A stretch of 27,280 nucleotides of DNA from Didymodactylos carnosus. Its lineage: Eukaryota; Rotifera; Eurotatoria; Philodinida; Philodinidae. The stretch is taken from the NCBI GenBank assembly GCA_905250885.1, contig CAJNOQ010001957.1, forward strand, positions 1 to 27,280. The letters are read 5' to 3'. The notes below the pieces were generated by a model. The model saw only the letters and a list, made by a program, of their open reading frames with translations, was not told the origin of the DNA and did not search any database. Position numbers and translations under genes: made by a program. This document shows, in pieces, positions 1 to 10,656 of this stretch; positions within the stretch are counted from its first letter, which is position 1, and each line of letters starts with the position of its first letter.

Positions 1-808
1 ACACTAAGTTTTTTCCATGTGCAACTTTATTTATTTCGATTTTTTTCTCAAACGGTACAATGATTGTGCTCTTCGCTCATATATGTATACGGGAGAATAG
101 GAAAAATATCAATCTAGACGTATTAGAATGTATTAGAAAAATCTAAATAAAGAATGTATGATAAAGTGAGGGAATACTTCACTATGTAATGTTATAAACT
201 ACTTAATATACTGTGGATGTTTACGACACTTTAGAAATACTGATAATTTACTGTACCAACGTTGGAAAAGTACTCAACAGACTATGTTCACTTACTTTTG
301 ATTGATTTGAAACATATATGCTCAAATTTTGAGAAATACTCCAGGTGGTATATATACCACGCCCGTCCCGAAAGGGTTAAGTTAGCGGTTTGAGAAGTTC
401 TGTACGTTCGTTTTGAAGCTGAGAATAAAGTCTTCTATCTTCAATTTTAATTGTATCTTGTGAATTTATTAGATCTAACGTGTGAAGTGCATCCATTTTC
501 ACCAGATTTAACGAAGACTATCCAGTTGTTAGCTTCCCACTACTTGTTAATCTTACAAATACTCGAAAAAGTAAAGACCGTGCTTCTATTCGCTATAATG
601 AAGTTATTTTATGCATGGCATAATAATGTACAAATAAAAGTTGCACAAGAACATCAATAGCTTTTTGTGTACTGTACCGTTTTCCAGTTGCTTTTCTAAA
701 ATGAAATAAAAAGATAAAAAACAAAATAAGTTGCACTTAAAATGGTGGATTGCTATTGTCATTCTTCATATAAATAGTGAAAATACCTTTGAGGATTTTT
801 AAATCCCC
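1..808. other. AT-rich stretch with no supported gene
   Basis: I see no convincing coding exon here. The only long open frame (451-660, +) lacks an ATG start and has no recognisable motif. A perfect 16-bp palindrome, GTGGTATATATACCAC, lies at 345-360, just before a short GC-richer patch. No splice-consistent exon pair was found. Confidence 0.5.
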
Positions 809-1018
809 GATATATCGCCATAAATGTGTTGATAATAGTACATATTGCGACATCTTGATTGTTTATCGCGATAAATTCTGCGTCGCGATCTATCGGACGG
901 TTCTGATAGATCGCGATGTAAGTTATTACCGCGTTATCTCTATAGTTTATCACGGTACAAAACAATGTTTCGTTCGCCCGCGATAAATATTTATCGATCA
1001 ACATCGCGATATCGTTTC
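809..1018. repeat. Imperfect foldback repeat with TCGCGA/ATCGAT motifs
   Basis: The core is a perfect inverted repeat with 12-bp arms: TCGCGATCTATC at 883-894 and its reverse complement at 905-916, around a 10-base loop. Further out, CGATATATCGCC near 809 is loosely mirrored by CATCGCGATATCG near 1003-1015, and TTTATCGCGATAAA (862-875) is itself a palindrome. The symmetry explains why open frames overlap here on both strands; neither looks like a protein. This resembles a decayed MITE or foldback element. No target duplication was identified. Confidence 0.6.
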
Positions 1019-1345
1019 GTATTGCGCTAAATTGTAGAAATATTCGAATAGAAGAAGTAGTTGATAATCAAAGAGAAGGTATAATGATTATGTCGATTCC
1101 ATCTTCAGGATTACATGTTCTCGAATATGTTCTTTTTTCTTTTTTTATTTAAAATAAATAAAGTTTAAACTAAACTAATTCTCGTAACGATAACTAGTGC
1201 CACTTACAAAAGAAACTAGTAACTATCCTTACTCTTAGTCACTGTGAAAGTTCCTCTGTAGTTTATTCTTGAGTGTTTTTCCAAGGTGCTTCAGCTACTT
1301 TTGGGTTACTTTTGAGAATAACTTGAAACTGCCCAAGCGAATAAA
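1019..1345. other. No feature seen
   Basis: This is AT-rich sequence between two repeat clusters. I see no coding frame, RNA motif or clear repeat. Confidence 0.4.
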
Positions 1346-1480
1346 AAGTATCGAGTATTGGGCAATCCTATCTAGGTAATCCAATTCAATACTCAATATA
1401 CCTAGATACAGGCAAAAAAAAAGTATTGAGTATTGGACCAACCAAGCTAGCTAACCCAATAGAGTAGTCAATATACCTAC
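1346..1480. repeat. Two tandem hairpin units (about 74-bp period)
   Basis: Two related units begin at about 1348 and 1422. Each starts with GTATYGAGTATTGG and ends with a partly complementary segment of the CAATACTCAATATACC type, so each unit can fold on itself. A related third copy with the same motifs (TAACCCAATA, TATCTAG, ACTCAATATAT) lies at about 1981-2035, and a fragment at about 2312-2332. This is a local short-repeat family of unknown origin. Confidence 0.6.
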
Positions 1481-1494
1481 ACTGTAATCTTGAA

Positions 1495-1965
1495 TTAATT
1501 TCCAGTTTATAGAACATCGACCGAAAAATCGCAGGGCATTTTCTAGTTTATAGAAATTCCTCGACGAATTTCCAGCTTTCTAGGAAATGTTGATTTTCTA
1601 CTTTATAGAAAATCGACTTGATTTTCCATAAACTCGATTTTCTATAAAGGTGGAGAATCGCTGAGGATTTTCTATTTGCGAAATTTTGGTAGGAAGGTCC
1701 GAAAATCGGAGACGTTCACCAGAAATTTCTCAAAAGCATGAGCGGGATCAATCCCCATACAACATGGTCGCGCCGCCACTCGGTGCAGATCCGTCAAGGA
1801 ATTTTCAGTTTATAGAATTATAGAAAATCAAAAGAAATTTCTACTTTCTTGCAAATTATTTATGAAAATTTTCAACGGCGATTTTCTAACAAACTAGAAA
1901 TTCCTCGGGGAATTCTCATAGGTGCTCTCTGAAATTCGCCCAGCATTTTCTATAAATAATTTCCA
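1495..1965. repeat. Nested inverted-repeat block built on TTTTCTATAAA motifs
   Basis: The motif TTTTCTAnTTTATAGAAA recurs many times in both orientations. The clearest hairpin pairs CTTTATAGAAAATCGA (1601-1616) with its exact reverse complement (1634-1649). GAAATTCCTCG recurs directly at both ends of the block. A short GC-rich core at about 1741-1795 contains GCGCCGCCACT, which resembles the terminus of the hAT-type MITE at 13168-13328. The block is probably a composite of several small elements. No coding potential is evident. Confidence 0.55.
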
Positions 1966-2159
1966 ACCGTACAGTGTAGATAACCCAATACCAAACCCGA
2001 TATATCTAGCTTGCCGAATATATTACTCAATATATCGACGGTCAGATTATTTACCTTGTGGTTTTGCAGCCACAGCATCTATGTATGTAACACATATACT
2101 CCATAAATTTACAAAGTTTTTATTCATATCAAGTAAATAGATACAGCAATAATAGACCC

Positions 2160-2260
2160 AATATATTACAGAAAGCAGGATGTGTGCATATATACATCCT
2201 GGGGTGCAATATAGACAGTGTCCTTCATGCTATCAATGCATGAGTCGATATATTGCGCTA
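2160..2260. repeat. Pair of small hairpins
   Basis: CAGGATGT (2176-2183) pairs with ACATCCTG (2194-2201). GCAATATA (2206-2213) pairs with TATATTGC (2249-2256), with an imperfect inner stem of CATGC/GCATG. These belong to the same repeat-rich tract as the preceding blocks. Confidence 0.45.
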
Positions 2261-2339
2261 TAACTAGACTTTTCTTGCATCCGAATATATTGAGATGCAC
2301 TAGATGCCATGCCCATCTAGATAACCCAATAAAAGTGAC

Positions 2340-2840
2340 ACCTATACCTATACCTATTTTTGTATCTGCAAATTTCCGATTTTTTAACCCAACCTAGTCT
2401 AATTTTCAGCCAACAATTTAGTTGAAGAATGTAAATAGATTAGGGTTTTTTCATTACTAATATGGTAGAATCCCAATTATTTTTATCAAAAACCTTATCT
2501 TCACGTTTTCCTTTATTATAGGTTAGATAAAGTTGAGTAGGTATTCAGTTTCTAATTTCCTTCCTACCAGTACACGATGAAAATCGGTTTTTTCCTCTCA
2601 ATACACAATGTAAGATATAAAATAAGAACGGTACCACAAACATCATTGTCATTATTAAAAAGATTCTTTACATGGATGTTCCAGGCGTGTCGTACCGCAT
2701 TCTGTATTTCACATAGATCTTCGAGCTGCCAGGTAAAATTCTATGACCTATATTACTGTCAGAATCCCGAGTCAATTTTTTGATAGTTTTGCGTAGGTCA
2801 ACCCATGACATATCCTAAAACTGATTGTAGAAATATGTTG
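2340..2840. other. No supported gene
   Basis: This is AT-rich, with one short open frame at 2577-2783 (+) that shows no recognisable motif or splice context. I find nothing else to support. Confidence 0.4.
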
Positions 2841-2845
2841 CTCAT

Positions 2846-3160
2846 GAGCTCAGGTAGATTTCGTTCAAGCTCGAAGGATAGATGGTTTTTTTTTTTATAT
2901 AAGCTTTATTCTGTCAGAATACAAGCGAAAGAATATTCCATTATAGTATTCTAAACTAAAACTATCTACAAACCCAAAATCAATTTTTGTACGAATAGAG
3001 ATTCGAACATGTGAACTTAGCTTTGTAGTAAACTACAAAACTAAATTCACCGTTCTGTATCTATATTCTGTACAATGATTGAAGTTGTGCAATCAACTCG
3101 ATGTTATCAGTATAGATTGGGCTTCGATTCAGGTAGATTTGATCCAAGCTCGAGTGATGG
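2846..3160. repeat. Short direct repeat flanking a hairpin
   Basis: The motif TCAGGTAGATTT, followed a few bases later by CCAAGCTCGA or TCAAGCTCGA, occurs at about 2850-2876 and again at about 3129-3153, so about 30 bases are duplicated. Between the copies lies the strong hairpin at 3011-3050. One copy is in open reading sequence and the other is not. The arrangement could be an old insertion with duplicated flanks, or a partial exon duplication. Confidence 0.4.
3011..3050 (-). repeat. Near-perfect 18-bp hairpin beside a B-box-like motif
   Basis: Two 18-base arms, 3011-3028 and 3033-3050, flank the 4-base loop TAAA. On the plus strand there are two C-A mismatches. In RNA made from the minus strand both become G-U wobbles, so the stem pairs fully. 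Just 3' of the hairpin on that strand is GTTCGAATC, which matches the pol III B-box or tRNA T-loop consensus. There is no proper tRNA cloverleaf. It could be a tRNA-derived short element or only a chance hairpin. Confidence 0.5.
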
Positions 3161-3294
3161 AGTTTGGAGTGGCGCATTCTCAGACCGAGTAACTCAACGA
3201 AGCCCGCATTACTCATTAGCACAATCCCTAGGGGCGTCAAACAAAGGCAACTATGGTTCTAATTCAGGCGGACTTACATTCGTCAGTCCTATTG
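3075..3294 (+). CDS. Possible upstream exon of the amidase gene
   Basis: This is an open frame of 73 codons with balanced, coding-like codon use, unlike its AT-rich surroundings. It ends at a good donor, ATTG|GTAAGAAA, in phase 1. Two downstream acceptors fit that phase: TTATAAAG|GT at 4205/4206, immediately before the amidase ATG, and TTACAG|GT at 4145/4146. Either would fuse this Ser/Gly-rich segment (for example SLGASNKGNYGSNSGG) in frame to the amidase domain. The implied intron of 850-910 bp is much longer than most here. I do not recognise the peptide, and it has no obvious signal sequence. It could equally be a chance frame, or part of an unrelated or degenerate gene. Confidence 0.3.
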
Positions 3295-4009
3295 GTAAGA
3301 AAGAACGAAACAAATACAACTCTTATTTTTGGTGTTCACTTGGGGCTAGCTCTACGTTTTGCTGAGCCGATATACATTTTTAATAAATGTGATCATCATT
3401 ATTCCGAGGTTTAAAGATCAGTTCTAAGCCTGTCAGACTCAAGGAAGTTGAAATAATCCTATTTTTACTGTAGAGTGAGTAAACGGTTTAGTAACAAAAG
3501 ATTTTTACAAAAACTTTAATGAACGGATCGATTTTAAACTGATCTGGTCAAAAGAATTTTAAAGCAGCCTTTACAAATGCATAATACACACCTGATTCTA
3601 AATTAAACCTACATCAGTCTATATACAGGTTTTAATGCTCGATTTTGAATGGCTTGTTAAGTTAATGTTTTACTTTTCTCTTAAATTTAAAAATTAACTT
3701 TTTCGAAATTATACACCTAAAAATTAATCATTTTCTTCAAACTCTTTTTACTTCTTCTATAGATAAATGTTTTCTTTTGCAAGATTCTTCCTCGAACCCC
3801 ATGTTTGTATTTTTTTTGCCGTTACTATCTAACGAAAACATGTGATACTTGGTGAAGAAAAGAAAAATTTTAGAAACCTGGAAAGAAGTTGTCATAAAAC
3901 TTTGATATTTTATGCACGAGTTGAATAAGCGTGACTTTGACTTTGTTAGCTTTGTCAAACTTCTCCTAACTTATTTCTCGAAGAGAAAGAAAAGATGATG
4001 AAGTTTCGT

Positions 4010-4145
4010 TCTCTTCAAAAGAACTGATGATACAGTTCAGTTCCTTTGAAGAGAGCTGTTGCTACTGTTCAGTTCATATCAAAAGAAGTGTTGGTGCAGC
4101 TCTTTTGAACAGTTCATCAGTTCATTCGAACTTGAACTGTTACAG
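4010..4145. promoter_or_regulatory. GAACTG/CAGTTC hairpin cluster upstream of the amidase
   Basis: A stem with 17-base arms (4010-4026 and 4038-4054, one A-C mismatch) is followed by further copies of CAGTTC, GTTCAG, GAACAGTTC and GAACTG up to about 4140. The cluster ends about 70 bases before the amidase ATG. It may be a regulatory array, or a small repeat inside an intron if the exon at 3075-3294 is real. No TATA box or initiator could be assigned. Confidence 0.35.
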
Positions 4146-4207
4146 GTCTATACAGGAGTAGTTTCCACAAGAGCTACGTTGATAAGTCTATTTTATTTTA
4201 TAAAGGT

Positions 4208-4648
4208 ATGTCGAGTGGTGGTAAAATAGCAATGGAAATTGAGAAATTAGCCGAGTCAAAATCAACGGGACGTTGCGCTGCTGTGTCACGGGAGGCTATT
4301 GAACAAGCTCTGGGTAAGTGAGAAGCCCAACTGTGAGACAAGGGATTATGCTATAAAACCTCTACGTGTTTCTTTGATTTATATGTAGGCATATCGATAC
4401 CGCGGACGAACAGCGCCAAAGATTATGGACCAAAATTAGAAGCTGTTGGATTTCGCGAAGTTACTGATGGTCAAAACCGACCGGGCGATGTACGAGTAAT
4501 TCAGTCTATCGAGGGTCATCCACATGGACACATGCAGATCTATACAAACAAAGGTTGGATGTCGGACTTCAAGCAACGAGATGAATGGCCTGGTGAAGCC
4601 TATCGCAATGCAAAGCCGAATTATAAACAATATCGCTTAGGCGATTAA
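4208..4648 (+). CDS. Bacterial-type NlpC/P60-CHAP-like peptidoglycan amidase, two exons
   Basis: Exon 1 is 4208-4313 and exon 2 is 4389-4648. The 75-bp intron has clean ends (G|GTAAGTG and TATGTAG|GC) and phase 1, giving 121 residues. Seen: a Cys on an N-terminal helix (Cys23 in STGRCAAVS), PGDV (67-70), and the strand HPHGHMQIY with His83, followed by WMSDFKQRD and PGEAYRNAKPNYKQYR. This Cys-then-His order and the PGD turn are typical of clan CA cell-wall hydrolases (NlpC/P60, CHAP), which cut peptide bonds in peptidoglycan. The C-terminal WPGxxYRxxxPxYxxYR pattern recalls bacterial and phage amidases. Both catalytic residues are kept and there is no frameshift, so it is probably functional. 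Exon 2 is visibly richer in G+C than its flanks. No signal peptide is visible from the ATG at 4208, so secretion would need an upstream exon. The frame is also open upstream to 4136. I infer horizontal transfer from bacteria followed by intron gain; the exact subfamily is uncertain. Confidence 0.8.
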
Positions 4649-7600
4649 ATTACCTGCGTTTTCATCGATCTTCCTTGTGAACTGCATCATAATTATTCTA
4701 ATTTTATTAATCTTTTGATAAGTTCTCTTGCTTTAAAGATGCATAGATTCAAATTTTTCTTTACCTATAACCTACTAGATGATAAAGTAACGTTTTTCCT
4801 TCGTCTTATTCGCATAAGAGGTATGTTTGTGACGAATAAAAGGCTGAATATTTGGAAAGTAAAAAGGAATCAATTTATAGCTAATGCTGACAGCGGGTTT
4901 GCCACTCTTAATTTCATTGGAGAAAAAGTGCAGGCTAATCTGCTAGAGTCCGAACATTGTGCGATTAAAGATCACACCTTGTTAATCTTTTATATTTCAG
5001 CGAAAAAATGGGTGCGACACACGAAATATGAAAGGTTTCTAGTAACGGTATGAGTGTAGACTTTTCCAAACACCTTGGAGCGTTGACTTTCTTCCGACAA
5101 GTCATGATTCGATTAAGTGCGTTTGATTCACACCTTGATTTAGTTATATTTAATAATTTTCTTCGGTTAGCTGTATTTCTCACAAATCTTAGCAAGCTGC
5201 TCTTCTCATATGGCTGGATAGAGCATTTATTTCCCTATCGAACTATTTCTCTATTTTCAGTGTAATTTCTTTCTCAGCTCGGCCGTAAGCTTAATTCTAA
5301 AATATTCTTTTTGCATGGACATATCTAGCTGAAAACTAAATTAGATTGCCGCGCGAATGATTTCAGATTGAGATGTTGCATCAAAACTATGCTTGTGCAA
5401 AGCATTGAACGAATAAACAATCTGTTGAGCACATCCGTAAGATTAGGAATATGACTAAGTTTCCTAATAATAATTCACAATAAAAATAAAAGAAAGTATA
5501 GAACTGCTGTAAATGTACTGCACGGAAACTTTTCTACGATGATCATGTATCTCCGGAGTGTAAAAGTATCCCTCGATTTCATAAAAAAAAAGTGACAAAC
5601 CGAACAATGGTGATTTTTGGATTTGATGATTTTTCTGTATTTAATAAGTAATCTCTAGAAATAGATAGATGTAAATTAGTGAATCTTGTATTCGTTGTAA
5701 GTTTTCTTTTTCTGCCTAATTTAAATGTAGAGTTAAGTGTCCTCTTCACAACATAATTTTTGTACTTTTCAAACACTGAACCCCTTTGTATCAATAAACC
5801 CGTTTCACCATCCAATCCTAAGAAACTTTGGGGCAAGGTTACATGCCGTCTTCGGGGTGAAAATGCACGTTTTTTAAAATTTGATTTTGGTGGTACTCAT
5901 TTTCCTCTCAGAAATATTGTTGTCATAATAAACACATGGGACATTTTATTCATAATCTGTATAATATTCGTCATCCAGCATGTCATTAATACAGCAACAA
6001 AACATTTTTTTTCTCATGTCTGCATCCTTAGAGAAGTTTTTCAAATATTTTCATTCAAATTGAGTATTGAACTGAAAATTTTTATGATAGGATATGGTCC
6101 CAAAGCGGAAAAGACATCGCCGCAGCTCCTTTGGTTACTAATATCTCTCGACTCGAATACGCTCTTCCATATACGGCTTCTTATACCTCCTAGTGTCTCA
6201 GTGGCGTTTTCCTTCCTTAGGATTCCCCACATCATCAGTGCTTATACCCTTTATTCAACTTGAAATAAATCTCATTTTCGATTTTTCACTAAATGTCCAC
6301 CTGGATGTACATTGTTCCTCTATTTATTAGCCTACTTCCTCTGTTTCTGACATCGTAAAAGAGTCTTTTATTGAATACAAACTTAGTTGGAATACAAGTG
6401 AAGTATCAATTATACCAAATTCCTAATCAAGTGCAACTGTCCAATCTGATAAGGATTTATGAACTCCGCACTTATCGCAGCAGAGAGACCTTATGTTTAG
6501 TTAGTACTTGGGCACTTGTGAAATTGAAAAACAGCAGGTAGACATAGAATTTACATAGGATTCTTTTGTTCTGCAACAAAGCTCTAGGGCAAAGTTATAT
6601 GTAACTGTCACGTTCAAAGACTAACAGCAAAGGTCAAACTAGTAGCTTCTCATGTCTATGTACAGTAGAAAGTGTACATTTCTTCGAAAAAAATGATATA
6701 GTGTGATTCTTAGTTAGACAACGATCCTTTGCTTCGTGTGTCATCGCGAATTATACAATGTTTTGTAACTCTAAAACAGAAGCAAAAGAAATTGAAAATA
6801 CAAACGAATAAAAAAGTTAAAAGTAATTTGTGGCTGTTGAATAAACTACAATGTCTACTGGGTATTAGACAATGAATCTTGTTTCTAACATGCTGTACAA
6901 GATGAGGGCAAACGTAGGCATCACAATTAGTGTGAACTACCGATATGCATTTGGATATAACTGTAATTATTGATCATAAGATTTGCTGTAGTCGATTCGA
7001 TAATAAGAATATATCTGAAAAGAAAGCTTTAGGAGAGAATATGTTTACTAGTTCGCTAAGTGACTGTCTAAAGCAGTCTCTCAACAGCTGTTCTTGTGAG
7101 TAAAACGTATATCTACGTATATATTACTTAACACACTTAACACATTGAGATTCTGGTAGTAGACATTTCAGGCTATCTTTTCATGTGCTTATCTCAAAAC
7201 CGATTTTTTGACCGAAAATTACCATTTCTGAGGGGAGGAGCCCTTCATGCAACAAGATAAGCTATTGCACGATCTCAATGTCTATTAGAAATGTAAGAGG
7301 GAATTATACTAACACTCTTTCTGTCGAAATTGTTCATGCTTCAAACACAAATGTGGCTATATTGTGAAAAATGCGATCCGCAAAATTGTGTTTTTTTATG
7401 ATACAGCGTCGCGGCGCGTCTCCCGTGCAAATCCTATTCACCGCTTTTGTTTTGCTTATCCACCTGGTATATATAACTCTCACAGATTTTTCGAAAAATT
7501 TTCAAAATCGTATTACATCTTAATAATAGCTTAGGACATGACTAATATAGGCTCGCGTAGTCACGCGCACGCCATTCGTCTGCGTTCGCGGTGAAAGTAG

Positions 7601-10600
7601 CGTAGCTCATTTATTGATATTCACCGGAAAACGCGAATAAACAGTATCTATAGTAAAATACTTGAGAGTCATCGATTTTTCTATGAGCGTGAAAAAATCG
7701 CAATCGCTAAAAATCGAGTCTTATTTCGCGAGTCTTACAGTGAACGCGTTACGCGATCCTGCCGGAGACTCATCCTTTAAAGAGACTCGTGTCGCGACAT
7801 GCGATAAGAAAGTGGACTTGGGACACCTATGCACAAGGCGAAGTCCAAAGTTTTTTTCCTGCAACACAAGATTGCCCTGGACTCAATCAAATCAAAATCA
7901 ATTCTCATTATCAATCGATCTCATTGCAAGGATAAGAAAACACTGAATCTTGTAAAACGTTTTCTACCTGAATAGTTAAAAGGCAAGAAGTTGATTAACA
8001 TAACGATTGGTACGTGCTAGAACATCCTGTAGTATGTTGAAGCGGATAATACAAATATGATCAATGATGTTTTTTCAGGAGCGTGTAATAACAATCACTA
8101 CTTGTGGCTGATACTACTGCTTTTCGTCGAATTAAACTAGTCAAAAAAAGTAATCGTCGACTTAAAATTAATTCAAAACGGTGTTATGAGATAACTATTT
8201 TGTATTTTCTAGCCATTGAAGTTTGAATTTTATTATACATCATGAGTACAGATACAATTGTACAATAAGATAACAATGCTTCCATAATGTAAGATTGTAA
8301 CAAAGACTGTCTACAAGACAAGCCGTTTGAGAATTTTGTAGATGTTTTAGATTTAACACTAAATACATTTGGCTGTCTGACTACGTACCAAAGGTACAAA
8401 AAAGTGTATGTATTGGCTAACCGCAAGCAACGTAAGAAACTTTCTAAGAACTGTGGAAACGTTCATTGGAACAACATTTTTTCAAACTATTCGGCTTTAA
8501 TTAAGTAAAGAGTGGCGTTCGATGCGTTCTCCTTTGAATTCATTTAATTCATGCATTATATACAATCAAATCTTTTGATTTTGATTTGTATCTATGTGTA
8601 GGAAGACGGATACTGGAATATTTTACCTTGAACGGTTTCAGAAGTTTTCGACATAATATTATTGATATTAATACTAATCCTGGCGTCCGCAAGCTACAGA
8701 GAATTATTGAACAGATTGCAAGAAAGATACTCATCATACTGACTAATAATTATTGTGATCTCTGTTATATTTAGTGCATAAAAATTAAGTTTCGAATTAG
8801 GCTATATCAAAAGATATAAACACCATATGATCTGAATTAGATTGTGTATACACCATATGATCTGATTATTTTTTACTTTAACTAGTTTTTTGCGACAGAA
8901 AAGAAGAGATATATGTATTTTTTGGCATAATGGATTTACTTTCCTATAATTACATAAAAAATTAATACTAATTAAACAGTCTAATATATAGGAATTTACT
9001 TTCTATTGGTTTGGAAAAGGTATACAATTAATTTATTAGTCGACGTTAAATCTGAATAAGTTGTTGCTGTTGCTTTTCAGTGTATACATACTCAATATTT
9101 TGAATCATTTTGATTTTTACGTTTAAACAATATGGATAGCCAAGATGACTTAGTTGTCTTACACGGTATTCTGCTATTTATTTATTTATAGCTTCCTCAA
9201 ATCAGTCAGAAACTCAAGAATTATATACATCCGTCATCTATGTTGTACTAGGTGTTATTCATACTACAAATATTGACAAGATATCTGTTTAGTATATGTG
9301 CTATTGCTTGAGCCATGTTTTCTGTGTTCATCTTTTAACACGACAATATTCGTTGAACATGACCCTTTATATAGTGCATCAATAAACGATAGTGACTGAT
9401 CGAGAACAAATGTGGATTCAAACGTTACAATCAGTACTCAATCGCGAACTTTAATAACTATACACTGCTACTGTATCGTGATACTGAACTGCATTTCTTT
9501 TTTTATTCTTTGACATACAAACTAATTTTTGTCTCATTTATTAGTCAACATTGCAGATATATAGCGCTTAAGAACAAGTTTGTCATTATTTACACAACCC
9601 ACTTTCGTATTGGTATATTGTAGGGGCTTTGTGTGTCTTATCTCGCAAAACAAACATTCAAGGCACATTAAGGGAAGACCTTTGCTTGATTTTTTGCCCT
9701 CGAAACTATTCCATGCTTACACTGTCAAAAAAAGTGTCGTAATAAACTATCCTGGTGGCTTCAAAATGCATTCACCACACGTAATGAAGGCACGTTAGGT
9801 GCATTTTCTCACCTTTTTTACTGTTAGTCGTTCTGAAGTCCTGACAAAACACTTCTTAATTACTACTTTTTTTGATGAAAATAGTTTAGGGGCTTGCGAT
9901 AGGCATCACTAACGCATCAAAAAGTCACAAGGCACTAGCTACGGTCAAAACACTTAGTTGCCATCAGCCACGGATAAATGCTTGCCAACACAAATGATAC
10001 TGGTAAGAGTTCAGTGAGGCAACTGCAGCCGATCTATTAATATTCATAATATCCTTTCCTGGCATGCATAGTAATGCCGGCAATGGCTGCCAGCAGAAGA
10101 ATTCACGTTAGGAGCTAATCTGAAATAGAACTGCCTGTGCTAATGTTTTCATTCGATTGTGTAGTGGAACGTCTATCTTATCTATGAATTAATTTTCGAA
10201 AGTCAATGCTTTGCTATTTTAGCAAAGAGTTGAAAACAAAATCTGTATAGATCTATACACAATTTTCTCTATTTTAGTAAAACAATCTCACGATATTGAA
10301 GTTTTCAATTTAACAGATTATGTCGATAAAAACGGTAGGTTGCCCATTCGCTGCCCAATACATTTACTTAGATGTATCTAGAAGTTAAAAATCCCATAAC
10401 TAAATTAATAATTAAGTTTTATTTTCTTAACCTATCTATATCCAAGAAGAGAAACTAGCATTCTTTCTACCTATTTCTTCATCTTAGACAGACTTATTCA
10501 GCTCTTTTCTGCATGTTTTTGGTTGCAGTCCGCTTTTATCAGGTATCCCAGAGTATTTAACGCATCCTGGATGCTTTATCAACATTGGGATGTCCTACTT

Positions 10601-10656
10601 TATGCATCAGAAATGTATCTGATTTACATAGGAGAATACATCCAAGATGCCTTGCC
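4649..10656. other. Six kilobases with no supported gene
   Basis: Only scattered open frames occur. The longest is 5760-6263 (+, 167 codons), with opposing frames at 5579-5836 and 6041-6235. None shows a recognisable domain, and none could be linked to a neighbour by phase-matched splice sites. The minus-strand stretch around 5750-5870 is somewhat coding-like and could be a decayed exon. A patch at about 7550-7820 is richer in CpG (CGCG and TCGCGAG motifs). A 16-base direct repeat (ACACCATATGATCTGA) occurs at 8820-8835 and 8850-8865. The rest is AT-rich and featureless to my reading. Confidence 0.45.
8820..8865. repeat. 16-base direct repeat, 30-base period
   Basis: ACACCATATGATCTGA is found at 8820-8835 and again exactly at 8850-8865, separated by 14 bases. 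CATATG gives each unit an internal palindrome. The second copy is not followed by a third. Confidence 0.7.

Noticed and set aside
759..1004. Overlapping open frames on both strands (759-1004 minus, 777-986 plus)
   Set aside because: Both arise from the palindromic foldback; no domain and no splice context.
2990..3060. A tRNA gene at the B-box-like GTTCGAATC motif
   Set aside because: No acceptor stem, D arm or proper A box; only the T-loop-like motif and an oversized hairpin.
5579..6263. 167-codon frame (5760-6263 plus) and two opposing minus-strand frames
   Set aside because: No recognised motif, AT-driven hydrophobic stretches, and no phased exon partners; at most a decayed fragment.
7662..7946. 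94-codon plus-strand frame in a CpG-richer patch
   Set aside because: No domain and no clear start context or splice partners; composition looks like old repeat DNA.
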